Shown one piece after another: positions 32,465 through 44,292 of a stretch of DNA of 64,000 bases (positions are counted from its first letter, which is position 1; every line of letters starts with the position of its first letter). The notes under the pieces are model-generated. The model saw nothing but the letters and a program-made list of their open reading frames with translations, was not told the origin of the DNA and searched no databases. This stretch comes from Tenrec ecaudatus. Taxonomy: Eukaryota > Chordata > Mammalia > Afrosoricida > Tenrecidae. The position numbers and the translations under genes were made by a program. Location of the stretch: positions 119,000,437 to 119,064,436 of the forward strand of contig NC_134538.1 of assembly GCF_050624435.1 (NCBI RefSeq), in the 5' to 3' direction.

Positions 32465-34366
32465 TAAACATTTTTCTCACAACTGAGGCAAAACACTAAG
32501 GGAGTGCAACAGAACAGCAAGAGAATGGAGCGGCAAGGTCCCCAGGAATGCCAAAGGTGGCCTTTGGGGCTGGGGCGTGGTACCCCAACAGACTGTACTA
32601 GAAAACACACCTAAAGACCAACAAACAGTCCTTGAACTAACTAAAAGCTTTTCTTTCTTGTGTTTTGTTTTTGTCATTGGTTTGTTGTTGTTGTATACGG
32701 TTGCTTGGTTTTGCTCTGTCTTGTTTTTGTGCATGTTATTATCTCTGCAGGCCTGTCTAAATAAGATAGGCTGAATGAACAATCTGGAGGAGAAAACAAA
32801 GGGGTCAACAGTTCCGGGGGGACATGGGAGAGGGGGAGGTGGGCAGAAAGGTAGTGGTGTTAACAAACCCAGGGACAGTGGAACAACAAGTGATCCAAAT
32901 CAGTGGTGAGGAGGGTATGGGAGGCCTGGTAGGGCATGATCAAGGATAATGTAAATAAGAGAAATTGCTGAAACCTAGGTGGGGACTGAGCATGATAGTG
33001 GGTCAGGAGGAAAGTCAAGGGAAATAGAGGAAAGAGCTGGGAGGCAAAGGGCATTTATAGAGGTCTAGATAAAGACATGTACATATGCAAATATATTTAT
33101 ATATGAGGTTGGGGAAATAGATCTACGCGCATATATTTATAGGTTTAGTATTAAGGTACCAAAAGGACATTGGGCTTCCATTCAAGTACTCCCTCAATGC
33201 AAAAATACTTTCTTCTATTAAATTGACATTCTATGATGCTCGCCTTCCCAACACAACCCCTGAAGACAAAGTGGGAGAATAATCAAATGTGGTGAAGAAA
33301 GCTGATGGTGCCCAGCTATCAAAAGATATAGCATCTGGGGTCTTAAAGTCTTGAAGGTAAACAAGCGGCCATCTAGCTCAGAAGCAACAAGGCCCACATG
33401 GAAGAAGTACTCCAGCCTATGTGATAACGATGTGCCGAAGGGATCAGTTATCAGTCATCAAAAAACAAAAAATCATATCATTGTGTGCTTACTTCCATGA
33501 TATGATCGCAGAAGACAAATGGGTGCATAAGCAAATGTGGCAAATAAAGCTGATGGTGCCCGGATATCAAAAGATATAGCATCTGGGTCTTAAAGCCTTT
33601 AAGGTATACAAGTGGCCATCTAGCTCAGAAGTCCACATGGGAGAAGCACACCAACCTGTGTGATCACGATGTGTTGAAGGTATCAGGTAACAGACATCAT
33701 CAGAACAAAAAATTCTTACCATAGTGAATGAGTGGGGGAGTGCAGAGTGGAGACCCAAAGCCCATTTGTAGGCCACAGGACACCCCCTTGCAGAAGGATT
33801 TCTGGGAGGAGATGATACAGTCAGGATGCAAGGTAGCAATGATCAAACATAAAACTTTCCTCTAGTTCCTAAATGCTTCTTCCTCCCCCACTATCATGAT
33901 CTGAATTCTCCCTTGCAAGACTGGTTAGATCAGAGGATGTACGCTGATACATATAGGAACTGGAAACAGGGAATTCCGGGCGGATGATCCCTTCAGGGCC
34001 AGTTGTGTGAGTGGCGATACTGGGAGGATAGAGGGAGAGTGGGTTGGAAAGGGAGAACCAATTACAAGGATCTGCATGTGACCTCTTCCCTGGGGAACAG
34101 ACAACAGAAAAGTGGGTGAAGAGAGATGTCGGACAAGGCAAGATATGACAAAATAATAATTTATAAATTACCAAGGGTTCATGAAGGAGAGGGGAGCAGG
34201 GAGGGAGGGGAAAATGAGGAGCTGATGCTAGAGGCTTAAGCGAAAAGCAAATGTTTTGAGAATGATGAGGGCAATGAATATACAAGTGTGCTTTCCACAA
34301 CTGATGTATGTGTGGATTGTGATAAGAGTTGCATGATTCCCTAATAAAATGATTAAAAACAGTAAT
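32465..34366 (+). mobile_element. L1 3' UTR, sense, about 1.9 kb
   Basis: The longest sense copy. It ends ...gattccctaataaaatgattaaaaac, with the polyadenylation signal at the very 3' end. All blocks are the reverse complement of those in the antisense copies. A duplicated internal block (gatggtgcccagctatcaaaagatatagcatctggg at 33303 and again at 33550) shows a tandem unit in this 3' UTR. No ORF2 sequence is recognised at its 5' side, so it is truncated within the 3' UTR, or the family has an unusually long one. A G-rich tract lies at 34191-34210. The opposite strand is open for 228 codons (34555-33869). Confidence 0.75.
34191..34210 (+). promoter_or_regulatory. G-quadruplex motif in L1 3' UTR
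   Basis: Four G-runs of at least three with loops of 1-4 bases (ggggagcagggagggagggg) on the L1 sense strand. G-rich tracts in the 3' UTR are a known feature of mammalian L1. C-rich counterparts lie in the antisense copies (for example 29216-29231). Confidence 0.6.
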
Positions 34367-34979
34367 GATAATAATAATAAAAGAAATAGTGGAAAACTTA
34401 ATAGGTTCCAAGGCCCCAAATTTATATCTATCATTAGTTTTTCCAGGACTTTGAATAATTATGGTGGCGTTCAGTCTTCTCTTGAATATGCTGTCACCAT
34501 GGAGTTGTTCCTGGTATATCCAGAGAAGCTGCAACTTTTCAACTTCTTTGATCATCTGGCTTGTTTTACGATTAATGGTTTCACACCTTTTGCCACATTA
34601 GATGCTTTAATCACATTTGTTCTTCAAAAATGTTGACATAACCACGTAATATTCAGCTGCCAATTCAGACAAATGGTGACATGATTCAAAATTTTGCAAT
34701 GATTTATTTCTTTAGCTCTCTTGTGGTTCTCACAGTTTTCCTCTTAACTTTACCACTGGTGTCACTAACTTCCTTTGCAGGTATGGTTACAATATTTTAT
34801 GCATATAAGAGCAAAAAAAGAAGCAAAATGATGCATATGTTAATGCACTAATAGAAGCAGTGTATGTTTTCTGAGCGAGATGCACGCTTAGACTGAAGCT
34901 TCACACCTTTGTGTACTTGACTTACTCTCAGCCTGTACAAGTTTTCTAAAATTACATTTTCAGTTCAACGATGGAGGAA
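34367..34979. other. Unassigned, AT-rich
   Basis: Starts with an (ATA)n-like tail after the L1 end (34364-34382). Nothing else is recognised. Confidence 0.4.
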
Positions 34980-35290
34980 AGTTATGAACACTGACCAGAG
35001 TTTTTTGAATTTTGCTCTTCAATGAGTAGAAAGTTCAAGCTTGGAGCTGTTCTATAATCAAGGTGTCTTGCTGGACTTTGGATCTACTAGCAGAAGAGAC
35101 CAGTCTTGGGAAAAGGCCAACATGCCAGGTGGTGGAGGTGGTCAGTGAAAAAGATCCTCCCTCAGTGATATGGAACAGCACAGTGCGCCCAAACAGTTGT
35201 GAGGATGCCAGGCAACTGAACAGTATTTCCTTTGACTCACAGTATTGCTATGGGTTGAAGCCAACTCGATGGCATTTAGGACAATAACAT
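34980..35290 (+). mobile_element. RTE/BovB 3' end, sense, diverged
   Basis: Contains gaaaaggccaacatgccagg, gaaaaagatcctccctcagtgatatgg, acaacagttgtgaggatg-type sequence and the tail tatgggttgaagccaactcgatggcatttaggacaa. Confidence 0.6.
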
Positions 35291-37169
35291 CTACAAAACA
35301 GAACACTGCACATCATCGAGATCCTCATACAAAGTTTAGCGTTTACTTTTTAGTTTTCTCATTGTTATGTAATTTGCTTCCATGAAAGTCTAGATTAGCA
35401 GGTGTCTGAAGGCTTTGTTCGTTTTTAAGTAAGAGTTTTAGAAATCCTGATTCCATGCAATATTATTCACATTTGAAATACATATTCAGTTCATAAGTCT
35501 GAAATCATCCATCTTTAAGGAACAATTTCTTTTAGAAGAATTAATACCAGGCCAGTCCCAAGGAGTTGTAGATCAAAGGTGTCCTAAATGTGCAACTCTT
35601 CTAAAATGATATCTGCCCCATTCCCCACCCCATGCCTCCCTGGACTTATAACGCTTCACATTCCTGGGTTCTTTGCAGCACTTTGCTGTCTCACAGAAAC
35701 TCGCAAACTTTGAAAAATGGTTCTCTTTTGTCAAAAATTCAAAGGCAGAGCAAGGGTGAGCCAAATGCAGGGTCCAAAGCCAGAAGCCAGTTTTCAAAGC
35801 AGGTCCTCTTGCTTCTACTAAGGCTCAGCCTAGAAATAGAGAACTGGCTTCCCAGGAAGGGTTGTGTGTAGGAAAGCAGCGTTTTATTTCCCACCAAAGA
35901 TGGTGTCTGTTAGGTCACACCCTTTACCAAAATAAAGTCCAAGATGCCCCAAGGAAATAAAGGGTGTGGCTCTCTACAAAAGTGGAGTCTTAAAGATTCT
36001 CTCAAAGATACAAAGGGGATGGCTCAGCCCACACCCTCCATCAAGGTAAAATCTCAATCCCACCCAACTCCTGTCTATCAGCATAGTAGAGAATGTTCTG
36101 CAAAATGGACCATAGCCAGAGGCAGATAAAGTCCGTGACCCCAATATGTCATATAAGGAATCACAATTAGAAGGCCCATATTAGTTGAGTATAACTCATT
36201 GTTGAAATATTTTGGTCAAGTTTTCAATGAACCAGAAAATTAAAAATTATCTCCAAACGACAACCTAAAATTTGCTATAGTCAACTTAAAATAAAAGTTC
36301 TTTAAAAAGAAAGACCTGAGGGCAATAACAAAAGTAATAGAAAGCTAAATAAAGTCAACTTTAAACATGTAAATGAAAATAATCCCTAAACACAATGATT
36401 GATCTTATTTTCAAAAAATTTCAGGTAAAACACCTAGTAATCTTGAGACACAATATCCAATTTCTACCAAGGCTGGATAAAAATTATCAAGTATCTAAAC
36501 ACCTAAAAGGTAGTAAAAACTTCATGAATAAGCAATGTAAATTTCCTTATGAATGCCATTGGCTTTGATAATTATAGTTTCAAAGGAAATAAAATGATGT
36601 ACCACGTAGCAATTGAAAAAACAAAATTATGACATAACATTACATCTTCTTTAATATCAGGATAACACTGCTGATTCATTTTAACTCAAAAATTGGTACT
36701 TCTCATTTAACAATACGTTTCTTGTAACTCCTAACAGAGTAATTAAACTTCTTGATATTTTTAATAAAAGAAACAGTTTTTTTGCTTTGCGCAAAATTTC
36801 AACATTGTAAGGAGGTTATCGTGTCAATGAGAAACAATACTTGAATTTTTTCTACAAAGATCTTAACAGTGAAATCTTTTTTTCCCCAAAGCTATGCAGC
36901 TTGCTTTTTAACTCAGAATTTTATTCTTTCACATCTTTGCCTCTGAGGCAGATTGCACAAGTGAAAAAAAAATTAAGTCTTCAACCTAATAAAGAAAATT
37001 TTGGTATCTAATCTCAATTCTTTGTTCCATATGCTATTTGACATTATGGCTTTTAAAGATTCACATAAAATCATCCTTTACAGTTTTAGCTGTGGTACAT
37101 AGAAAATTTGACCTTGTGAAATAAATTCCAGTTTAATAAACCTTTAAAATTTCCTGTTCTTGTTGCATT
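35291..37169. other. Unassigned; balanced-composition block at 35550-36180
   Basis: 35550-36180 is less AT-rich and has two similar blocks (cacaccctttaccaaaataaagtcc near 35917 and cacaccctccatcaaggtaaaatc near 36029). This suggests an internal repeat, possibly in an old LTR. Otherwise AT-rich. No gene is recognised. Confidence 0.35.
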
Positions 37170-37545
37170 TCTCTCATAATTGTTGGTAGGTGCTATCTAG
37201 TTGGTTATGACATTTTGTAAACCAGAACAAACCACGGCTTGCCCCTGCACCATCCTCCCAACTGTTCATGTGTTTAAGCCCCTTGGGGCAGCCATTCTTT
37301 CAATTCATCTTGTTGAGGGGACTCCTATTTTTCACTGATCTCTATTCCTTTACCAAGCATGATGGCCTTCACTAGGACTGATCTCTCCTGATGACATGAC
37401 CACAGTTTGTTAGCCAAAGTCTTCCCACCCTCCACTCTAAAGAGCTCTGTACCTGTACTTCTTCCGAGACTGAAGCAGCTGTTCATCTGGCAGTCCATGG
37501 TTTATTCAGTGTTCTTCACCAACACCGTAAATCTGTATTAGAGCT
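37170..37545 (-). mobile_element. RTE/BovB 3' end, antisense
   Basis: Starts attgttggtaggtgctatctagttgg (the antisense tail). It then has aaccagaacaaaccacggcttgcccctgcaccatcctcc, ccaagcatgatggccttca, ctctcctgatgacatgacca and ctggcagtccatggtttattcagtgttcttc, in family order. Confidence 0.75.
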
Positions 37546-37633
37546 GAAATGCTGAGCATTAGGTTTCAGAAGACTATGGTTTACAGTGAAATCCCTAACT
37601 CCATTTTTTTAGTGTCCACATAGATTTAGCCTC

Positions 37634-38239
37634 TGTGATAGGCAGGTTTATTTTGCCAACCTGGCCAATGAGCACCTGTAGGATTAATTGAAGGGCAGTT
37701 TAATAGAAGAGCAGAGAGATAAATGGCTCAGTGAGCCTTGCCTTTCTTATATCTTGCTCTTCAATGATCAGAGTCTGCCTTAGTTGGTTCTCTGCCTCAA
37801 CTTGCAAACTAAACTACCTGTGGGACACCCAACCCATGAACTACGTATGTCACTATAGTTTGAGGTTCCTTCAAGACCTGCTTTGCTGTACTACAGGTGT
37901 ATATATCGCTTGAGCTGGGGACTGTTGAACCCTGTCACCTGGCTGACTTGGTGACCTGCCTTGCTGTTTACTGCCCGTGGCCGGTTTGCCTGAATTGCTC
38001 TGCAAAAGACTCAGCTGTCTGCTTCCTGGACTTGCACCTGGTGATCTTCATGACTTGAAGGACTGCCAGTGTATTAGCTGTCTCACAGAAGTGAATTGCA
38101 CTTGTACTGCTCTAGGGACTACCACAATGAGCTGTTTATTTCTTATGTTCTATCTATCTGTCTCTCTCTCTATCCATGTATCATCTATAAGATCCTAAGT
38201 GTCCTGGTCTCATTTCTCTAGAGAACCCTGTCTAAAATA
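37634..38239 (+). mobile_element. Solo LTR, ERV-L-like, with 5-bp duplication
   Basis: Starts TGTGATAGGCAGG and ends ...ctagagaaccctgtctaaaata (the usual end ctaacaca with two changes). It is flanked by gcctc at 37629-37633 and 38240-38244. Same family as the provirus LTR at 2103-2628. It contains a short tctatctatctgtctctctc tract near its 3' end. No internal region is present. Confidence 0.8.
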
Positions 38240-38244
38240 GCCTC

Positions 38245-40639
38245 CATTGTATGCTTTCACCGTTAGCTTTCTCAAGCGAAGTGTTTTAGAAAGTGGATTG
38301 CTGCCACTCCCCTAATCCTTAAGGACGTGTGTGGTTGTGCTCTGTGGAAGGCCCAAGTCATATCCGGGCTGGTTTATTCAGAGGACCCTAACCCAATTAT
38401 CAGTTTTTCTCTCTAGAATAATGTCCAGCCTGAAATTGTTATACATTAATCTACCTCCAACCATGATTATTTTGATAGATTACAAACTTAGCAGGTCCTC
38501 ATTTGGCACGGTATCACCCAATTCTCCACTGATATTCAACATTTCAGTGACTAATATTTCAGAAGTTGATCACATCTTCCTTCTTCCTATCTTGGTCTGG
38601 AAGGGTCACTAAAACCTGTGCATCATGGGTACCTCTGCTAGTACGTGAACTATGCATGCCATAGCTTCCAGTATCATAGAAACATTTAAACCAACACAGT
38701 GGGACAAACTGACATAGGTGTGTGTTCATCTCTTATAGCACAGCGCTCTAATTAAGTGATGACAAAAACAACACGCTTATTACTCGATTCAAATACATGC
38801 ACATATATTTCCTTTTTCTGTGGCACAAAACATAAGACACCGTACAATTTAATTAGAATGAATATACAGTAGCTCAATGCAATACTAGAAAGGTGCTTAG
38901 AAATATTGGAAGTTAATTTGCAATATATCACAGAATACAACTACTATGAAATAAGCTTGTCTCAAAAGTACATATTTATATTAAAATCTTCATCAATTTT
39001 TACATTTTCTAAATCTAAGTTTAAATTCGGCTACTTGTATGTGTGTGTATATATTTAATGTTGGACATCCATTCAATTTAGTAACTGTCATAAGACAGCA
39101 TTTTTCTTATTTTAGAATTCCTTAACTGTCACAGTATAGATAATGCTTTCTATTCCTGAAAAGAGTTCAGCTTTAGAAGCCCACAGGGGCAGTTTTCCTC
39201 TGTCCTGCAGCAGAGCTATGAGTTTTTAGGTTCTTTTGCTAAAGGCTTTAACCTCGTGGAGAGTTTCTTTTCAAAACTTTCTTTGAGACAGTGTGGTCTC
39301 AGAGGTGCCTTATCATGAAAGAAATCATGCTATTCATCCCAGTTCATTTACTTATACGGAAATTTACTAGCAGATTTTAAAAGACAAGAGACAAAGAGAT
39401 TATTTTCCTTCTTATTTTTAATATTCTTTTGGTAAGTAGTTCAAGCATCTTACTTATCTTCCTGTAAATAGGAAAAATTATACACTTTCTCTAAATATTG
39501 CACATATCATATAATGTCTAGCATAAGTTATTTAGAAATGTTTTGCCTTTAAGATTTCATTTCAAGGTAGATATACACATAAAAAATTTGTCAGAATACA
39601 TTTAGTTTTATTAATCCCTAAAACATTCTGTCTATTCAATTTGTATGAGCAATTATTTATCATTAAGCCATTGAATAAGAAATGATATAATCTAATTAAA
39701 AATTACTATCCAAAGATAGAACACTATTATCTCATCATAACACTGTTCTTTGCATTCTTTATAAGTTCCTTCACATAAATAATTTAGAATAATTTGTCAT
39801 TTTCATGGTCTTGCTATACCAGTCAAAATAAATATGCATCTTCCAAATAGACAAATTTATATTGAACATTCTGAGTGATGTCAGTGAAAACCTAACACAC
39901 ATTACAGGTGCAGGAAGCAGTTTTCCTACAAGAGAAAGAACAACAGTGAAAATAACATGAAACCAAGTCTGTAAGATTGCCTCACAAGGAGAAATAGAAA
40001 AAGGTGACAGCTATTATTCACAGCTCTTCCTGAAACAAGACAGAAACTCAGACACAAAACGAGGCAGAGAAAACCCTCATAAATTCATCAGTTTGTATAG
40101 GTGAGATCAGCTTTTTCCAAAAATCTTTTGGAATGTAAAAGTAAGTCACTGGCTCAGAAGAAGTGAGTTATCCCTTTGGTGAACGCTGCTAACTGGTTCG
40201 TTGGACATGAGTATACTTGGTTGGACATGAATACACAAGCACTCTTCCTCCCTCAGGAATAAATTGCTAACATCTTGACATAGTCTTCCTAAATGGTTTG
40301 CATCCAATCGTTTTGTTTTGTGGGAAAATATGTTGGTCTCATCATTCTTAAATCTGACAAATGTTTCCAGTTGGAAACTTTTCTATTTACACAATAAATA
40401 TTGCTCTGTATTTTAAAGCATAAGATCTATGTTTGAGTACAGAGTAACTCATGTTAAAAAAAGCTATGCAATTTTACATTCTTTCCCTTATTTTTGAATC
40501 AAGTTTGTATTGCATTAGAAAATCTGAGACAGGCATTATTATTAATAGCGTTTACACACACACTTTAATTGCTCATGGAAGCAACATGAAGACTGCAAAT
40601 TATACATTACATTCTATAAATGTTCAGCACATGATCTCT
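38245..40639. other. Mostly AT-rich, unassigned; short SINE piece at 39175-39230
   Basis: At 39175-39230 a SINE body fragment is visible (gaagcccacaggggcagttttcctctgtcct). The rest shows no recognised repeat. The plus frame at 38331-38612 has no family features. Confidence 0.4.
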
Positions 40640-40842
40640 TTAAACTTTTGATCAGCAAGAATAGCACTTTGAGGACTAAGGTGTGCCTGATCCAAGCCAT
40701 GGTGTTTTCAATCACCTCATATACATGTGAAAGTTGGTCATTGATTTAATAAAGATCGAAGAAGAGTCTATTCATTTGGATTATGGTGACAGTGAAAATA
40801 TTTAAAGTATTATAGACTACTGAAGCATACGGACACACACAA
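40640..40842 (+). mobile_element. RTE/BovB LINE, sense, part 1
   Basis: Begins agcactttgaggactaaggtgtgcctgatccaagccatggtgttttcaatc and runs to tatagactactgaagcatacgg. It is interrupted by an LTR (40843) and a SINE (41375) before resuming at 41575. Confidence 0.75.
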
Positions 40843-41364
40843 TGGTGGCAGTTACATAATCTCCCGTCAACTTGTGAAGAGGTGGAGTCTAGCCTGTCAA
40901 ATAGGCTATAGGCAGTGAGGCCTCTATGTGGGCATGGATTTCTCCTGAGGATTCTTGGAACTCTGGTATTCCTCCCTCGAGGCAAAGACTCTCTCTGCTT
41001 TGGCTCTCTCTGCTGCATCTTCCTGCTGACAAGCCAGATGTGCTGTGCTGATGGAGCCAGAGCCCTGGAGCTGGAGGAGCCATGTGGAAATCCATGCCAG
41101 CGCTGAGATGCTTCCACTGCCAGTGGATCCACAGGACTTTCCACCTACTGGCCTGTGATCTTTCTTCCTGCGTTTGATGTCATTGCATGTCTGCATGAGT
41201 CTGAAGTAGAATATTATAGACTGGCAATGGACATATGAGCTAATGACAGATTTATAGACTTAACCTGTACTGGGGCTGGGATGTTTTCTTAATATACAAT
41301 TTCTCTTTGCTATAAAGTTCTTTCTTATACACGTATGAGTGTCTAGTCAACCCAGACTAACACA
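40843..41364 (+). mobile_element. Solo LTR inserted in the RTE element
   Basis: Starts tggtggcagttacataat and ends gtcaacccagactaacaca. It contains gtggagtctagcctgtcaaatagg and the block ccagtggatccacaggactttccacc, shared with the LTR at 50340. The flanking duplication is imperfect (cacaa against acaac). Confidence 0.7.
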
Positions 41365-41374
41365 ACAACCAAAC

Positions 41375-41572
41375 CACATTCACTGTCATCTGATCAATCC
41401 TGACTCATAGTGACCCAAGGTAGATCCGCCTCATTGAGTTTCCAAGAATAACTGTTGTTTACTGTTTACGGGAGTAGGAAGCCCCATCCTTCTCCAGAGG
41501 CATGACTAGTGGCGTGGAACTTCAGATTTGCAGATCACAGTCCGACCCGTAACCACTGTGAAACCGGGGCTC
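41375..41572 (-). repeat. AfroSINE, antisense, inside the RTE element
   Basis: Antisense tail cactgtcatctgatcaatcctgactcatagtgacc to antisense head cagtccgacccgtaaccactgtgaaaccggggctcc. It sits directly after the LTR. Confidence 0.8.
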
Positions 41573-41900
41573 CTGTGGACTGCCGAAAGAGCAAACAAAG
41601 CTGTCTTGAGAGAAGTATGACCAGAGTGTTCCTTAGAGGCAAGATCTTCAGACAGTGTCGCATGTGCTTGAGGTGTGTTATCAGGAAAGACCAGTCACTG
41701 AAGAAGGACATCGTGCTTGGTAAAGTGGAAGGGCAGAGAAATGGATCGACACAGTGGCTCAGCACGGGGTTCCAACACAGGAGCAATTGTGGAAGAGGAT
41801 GGAACCGGCCCAGGCAGTTTCCTTCAGTTGTAGATAAGGTCATTGTGAGTCGGAACCGCTTCCATGGCGGCACCCAGACAGCAACCATAGCTGCTGGCAA
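41573..41900 (+). mobile_element. RTE/BovB LINE, sense, part 2 (3' end)
   Basis: Resumes at actgccgaaagagcaaacaaagctgtcttg, then ccagagtgttccttagaggcaagat, gaaggacatcgtgcttggtaaagtgg and the tail cattgtgagtcggaaccgcttccatggc. It shares its 3' tail motif with the AfroSINEs. Confidence 0.8.
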
Positions 41901-41934
41901 AGACTCCATGCTGTGGTGGGGCTTACTCGTTTAG

Positions 41935-42005
41935 TGTCAGTGGTGCCCAGCGGTGCAGTTATTGCAGTACTTGGCTGCTAACTGCAAGATTGGCAGTTTG
42001 AACAT
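41935..42005 (+). repeat. AfroSINE head, sense
   Basis: tcagtggtgcccagcggtgcagtta...cttggctgctaactgcaagattggcagtttgaac. Only the tRNA-derived half remains. Confidence 0.65.
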
Positions 42006-44292
42006 ATCAATAATTTTGAGTATCAGATCATGCACCCACATAAAACTTTATTTTTTAATGTGAGATTAAAGAACCGCATTTCACAGAAATTACATGGTTT
42101 TCACCCATACTGGCTAAGCAACATTGATAACTCCATGAATTCCTTTTCTTTTGGATAATGATTCTTAAACAGGATTCATTTATCTTAAAATGACAGGCAA
42201 CTGTAGCTGCAGAGCTCAACCTACTGTACATATTATCAAGCAATTTAATTTTTCTTTTAATTGCATGACTTTGCTTATTGGAGCACTGTCAACATCACTA
42301 GTGATATTTCAGATGAGTCCCGTGGGTTATTTGAGTTTATGGCATTGCAGTATACATGATGAAAACCTATAAGAACTATCAGGGATAACTTTTTATTGGG
42401 ATATGCAGCTTACTGGAGAGATGACTGCTTACGTGGAGATGATTAGCACGACACAGGATTGAAAAAAGTATCCACGTGGACCCCTGCAGTTTGTTTAAGG
42501 GTGTATGTTTCATACATATATAAAGCTTGTACATTATTTTAGGGCAGAAAAGAGACAAGAAAATCTCAAATATAGTTTAAGGAGGGTATTTAGCAAGTCT
42601 TAAACAGGAAAAAGATAAGTGTAAGATAAAGAGACATCCTTTGGATGAAGGAGAGCTGTATCATGAGGTCGTAATGGGGCTCAAAGAGCTTCAGAGCCAT
42701 GAAGAAGATACTGGCGGTCAAAGGAAGTGGTTGCCAAAGCATGGTGGCAGAATATCAGTGCATCAATGTTACAGGTGGGACCACAGAAGCAGGAAGGGGA
42801 ACATGAATGACACATGTAAATTATATTATATGGAAGGGCTTATAAGATGGATCCCAGGTTTTCAGACTAAGGCAGCCAGGACTTGACTGATGACTCTTTT
42901 ACCCCAGGATGGTGCTCTCCATCAAGGACAGACCCAGAAACGTCCTGTGGAGACGCTCCTTGCAGGTTAGGGGCGTGGAAGTGACAATTTTCTAGTACAT
43001 GCTTCCTGACCACAAGTCTTTTCACATTCCTAGTTAACTGTCAGAAAGAATTCAATAGAGGCTTAATCCAAGTGTGTTCGGGGCTCTCTTTGCTACCTAT
43101 AGCATTCTGCAAACTATGTGCTGATAATTTAAGTTCTAATGTAATATGCATACAAAGTTCATATACATATAAATTTTATATGCCTATTGAACATTATATA
43201 TAATGAGCACTGTACATACAACGATTATAAACTCATTCCAAACTGAAAGAGTCAGCACTTTAAGATTTAATGGTTTAGTTCCATGACTAGTACCTACGGA
43301 GACTGGTAAAGGTTGCTCCTACTCTATTTCCTACATATCTCCTCTTCCTTTGACTAGATGGACCCTGGTTTCCGAATAGGAGGTGGACTGCATGTGATTA
43401 TTCAGTTGGAACAGATGGGGAAAGGAAACCAGGAGCCACAATTCCCTTTTCTATCCAGCTCTAGGCAGGAGCAGCAACTTGAACTATTCCGTTTCCCACT
43501 GCAGACAACGCATTGTCACACTCACCCCGCTATGAGAACCGTGAGAAGATTCAAATGGAGAGAGAGAAATTTTGCCATTGGAATCTTGATTCCGGTTCAT
43601 ATATCTGCAATTTAAATGCCTGTCAGTGCTTATGTGTAAGAATACAACTAAGCAAGCAACCAGGTTAGAAATCTGACCTACTTTCTTCATCTTTCTGCTT
43701 AACAGTGTACGGTGAAGCTTAAACAAAGTAAATCCCAGTGGTTTAAAAACTTTAAATTGTATAAACAAGCATGACAGGTGTACATGAGCCCCAGTGATCC
43801 CTAGAAAACAAACACATATGAAAGACGATTATTTACATAGGACACAAGGGAAAATCTAGAACAACTCACTCCGGAAATAATTTATTCAATTAAGTCTGTT
43901 CCGGTGGATGCTATTTTCAGAGAAACCATAACTATTGATTTTTAGTTAGAAATTTCCAGTATATTTAATCTAATTTATTCATTCATTTAAGATAATTTAT
44001 TGGCAGAAAGCTGCAGGACACTGGCTATATATTAATCCATTACATAGTATTTTTCTTCATGAAATTTTCTGTATAGCTTCCACACATATAGTTATGATCT
44101 ACATGATAAATACTGAATTACATGTATTAACTGAGTCCTGTGAAAAATGAGGAATCCATAAAATGAAATATTTGAAATTCAGTTGAATGACTTGTAATTT
44201 TTCATGTTAAGGTAGGAGGACCAAACATTCAGCCAGGGGACAACAGGACCTACTCATGTGGCATGTTCTGAGCCCACTGTTGCAGATGATGT
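42006..44292. other. Unassigned; purine-rich balanced block at 42630-43000
   Basis: 42630-43000 is GC-richer and open for 81 codons on the plus strand (42641-42886), without recognisable motifs. The remainder is AT-rich. No repeat family or gene is recognised. Confidence 0.35.
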
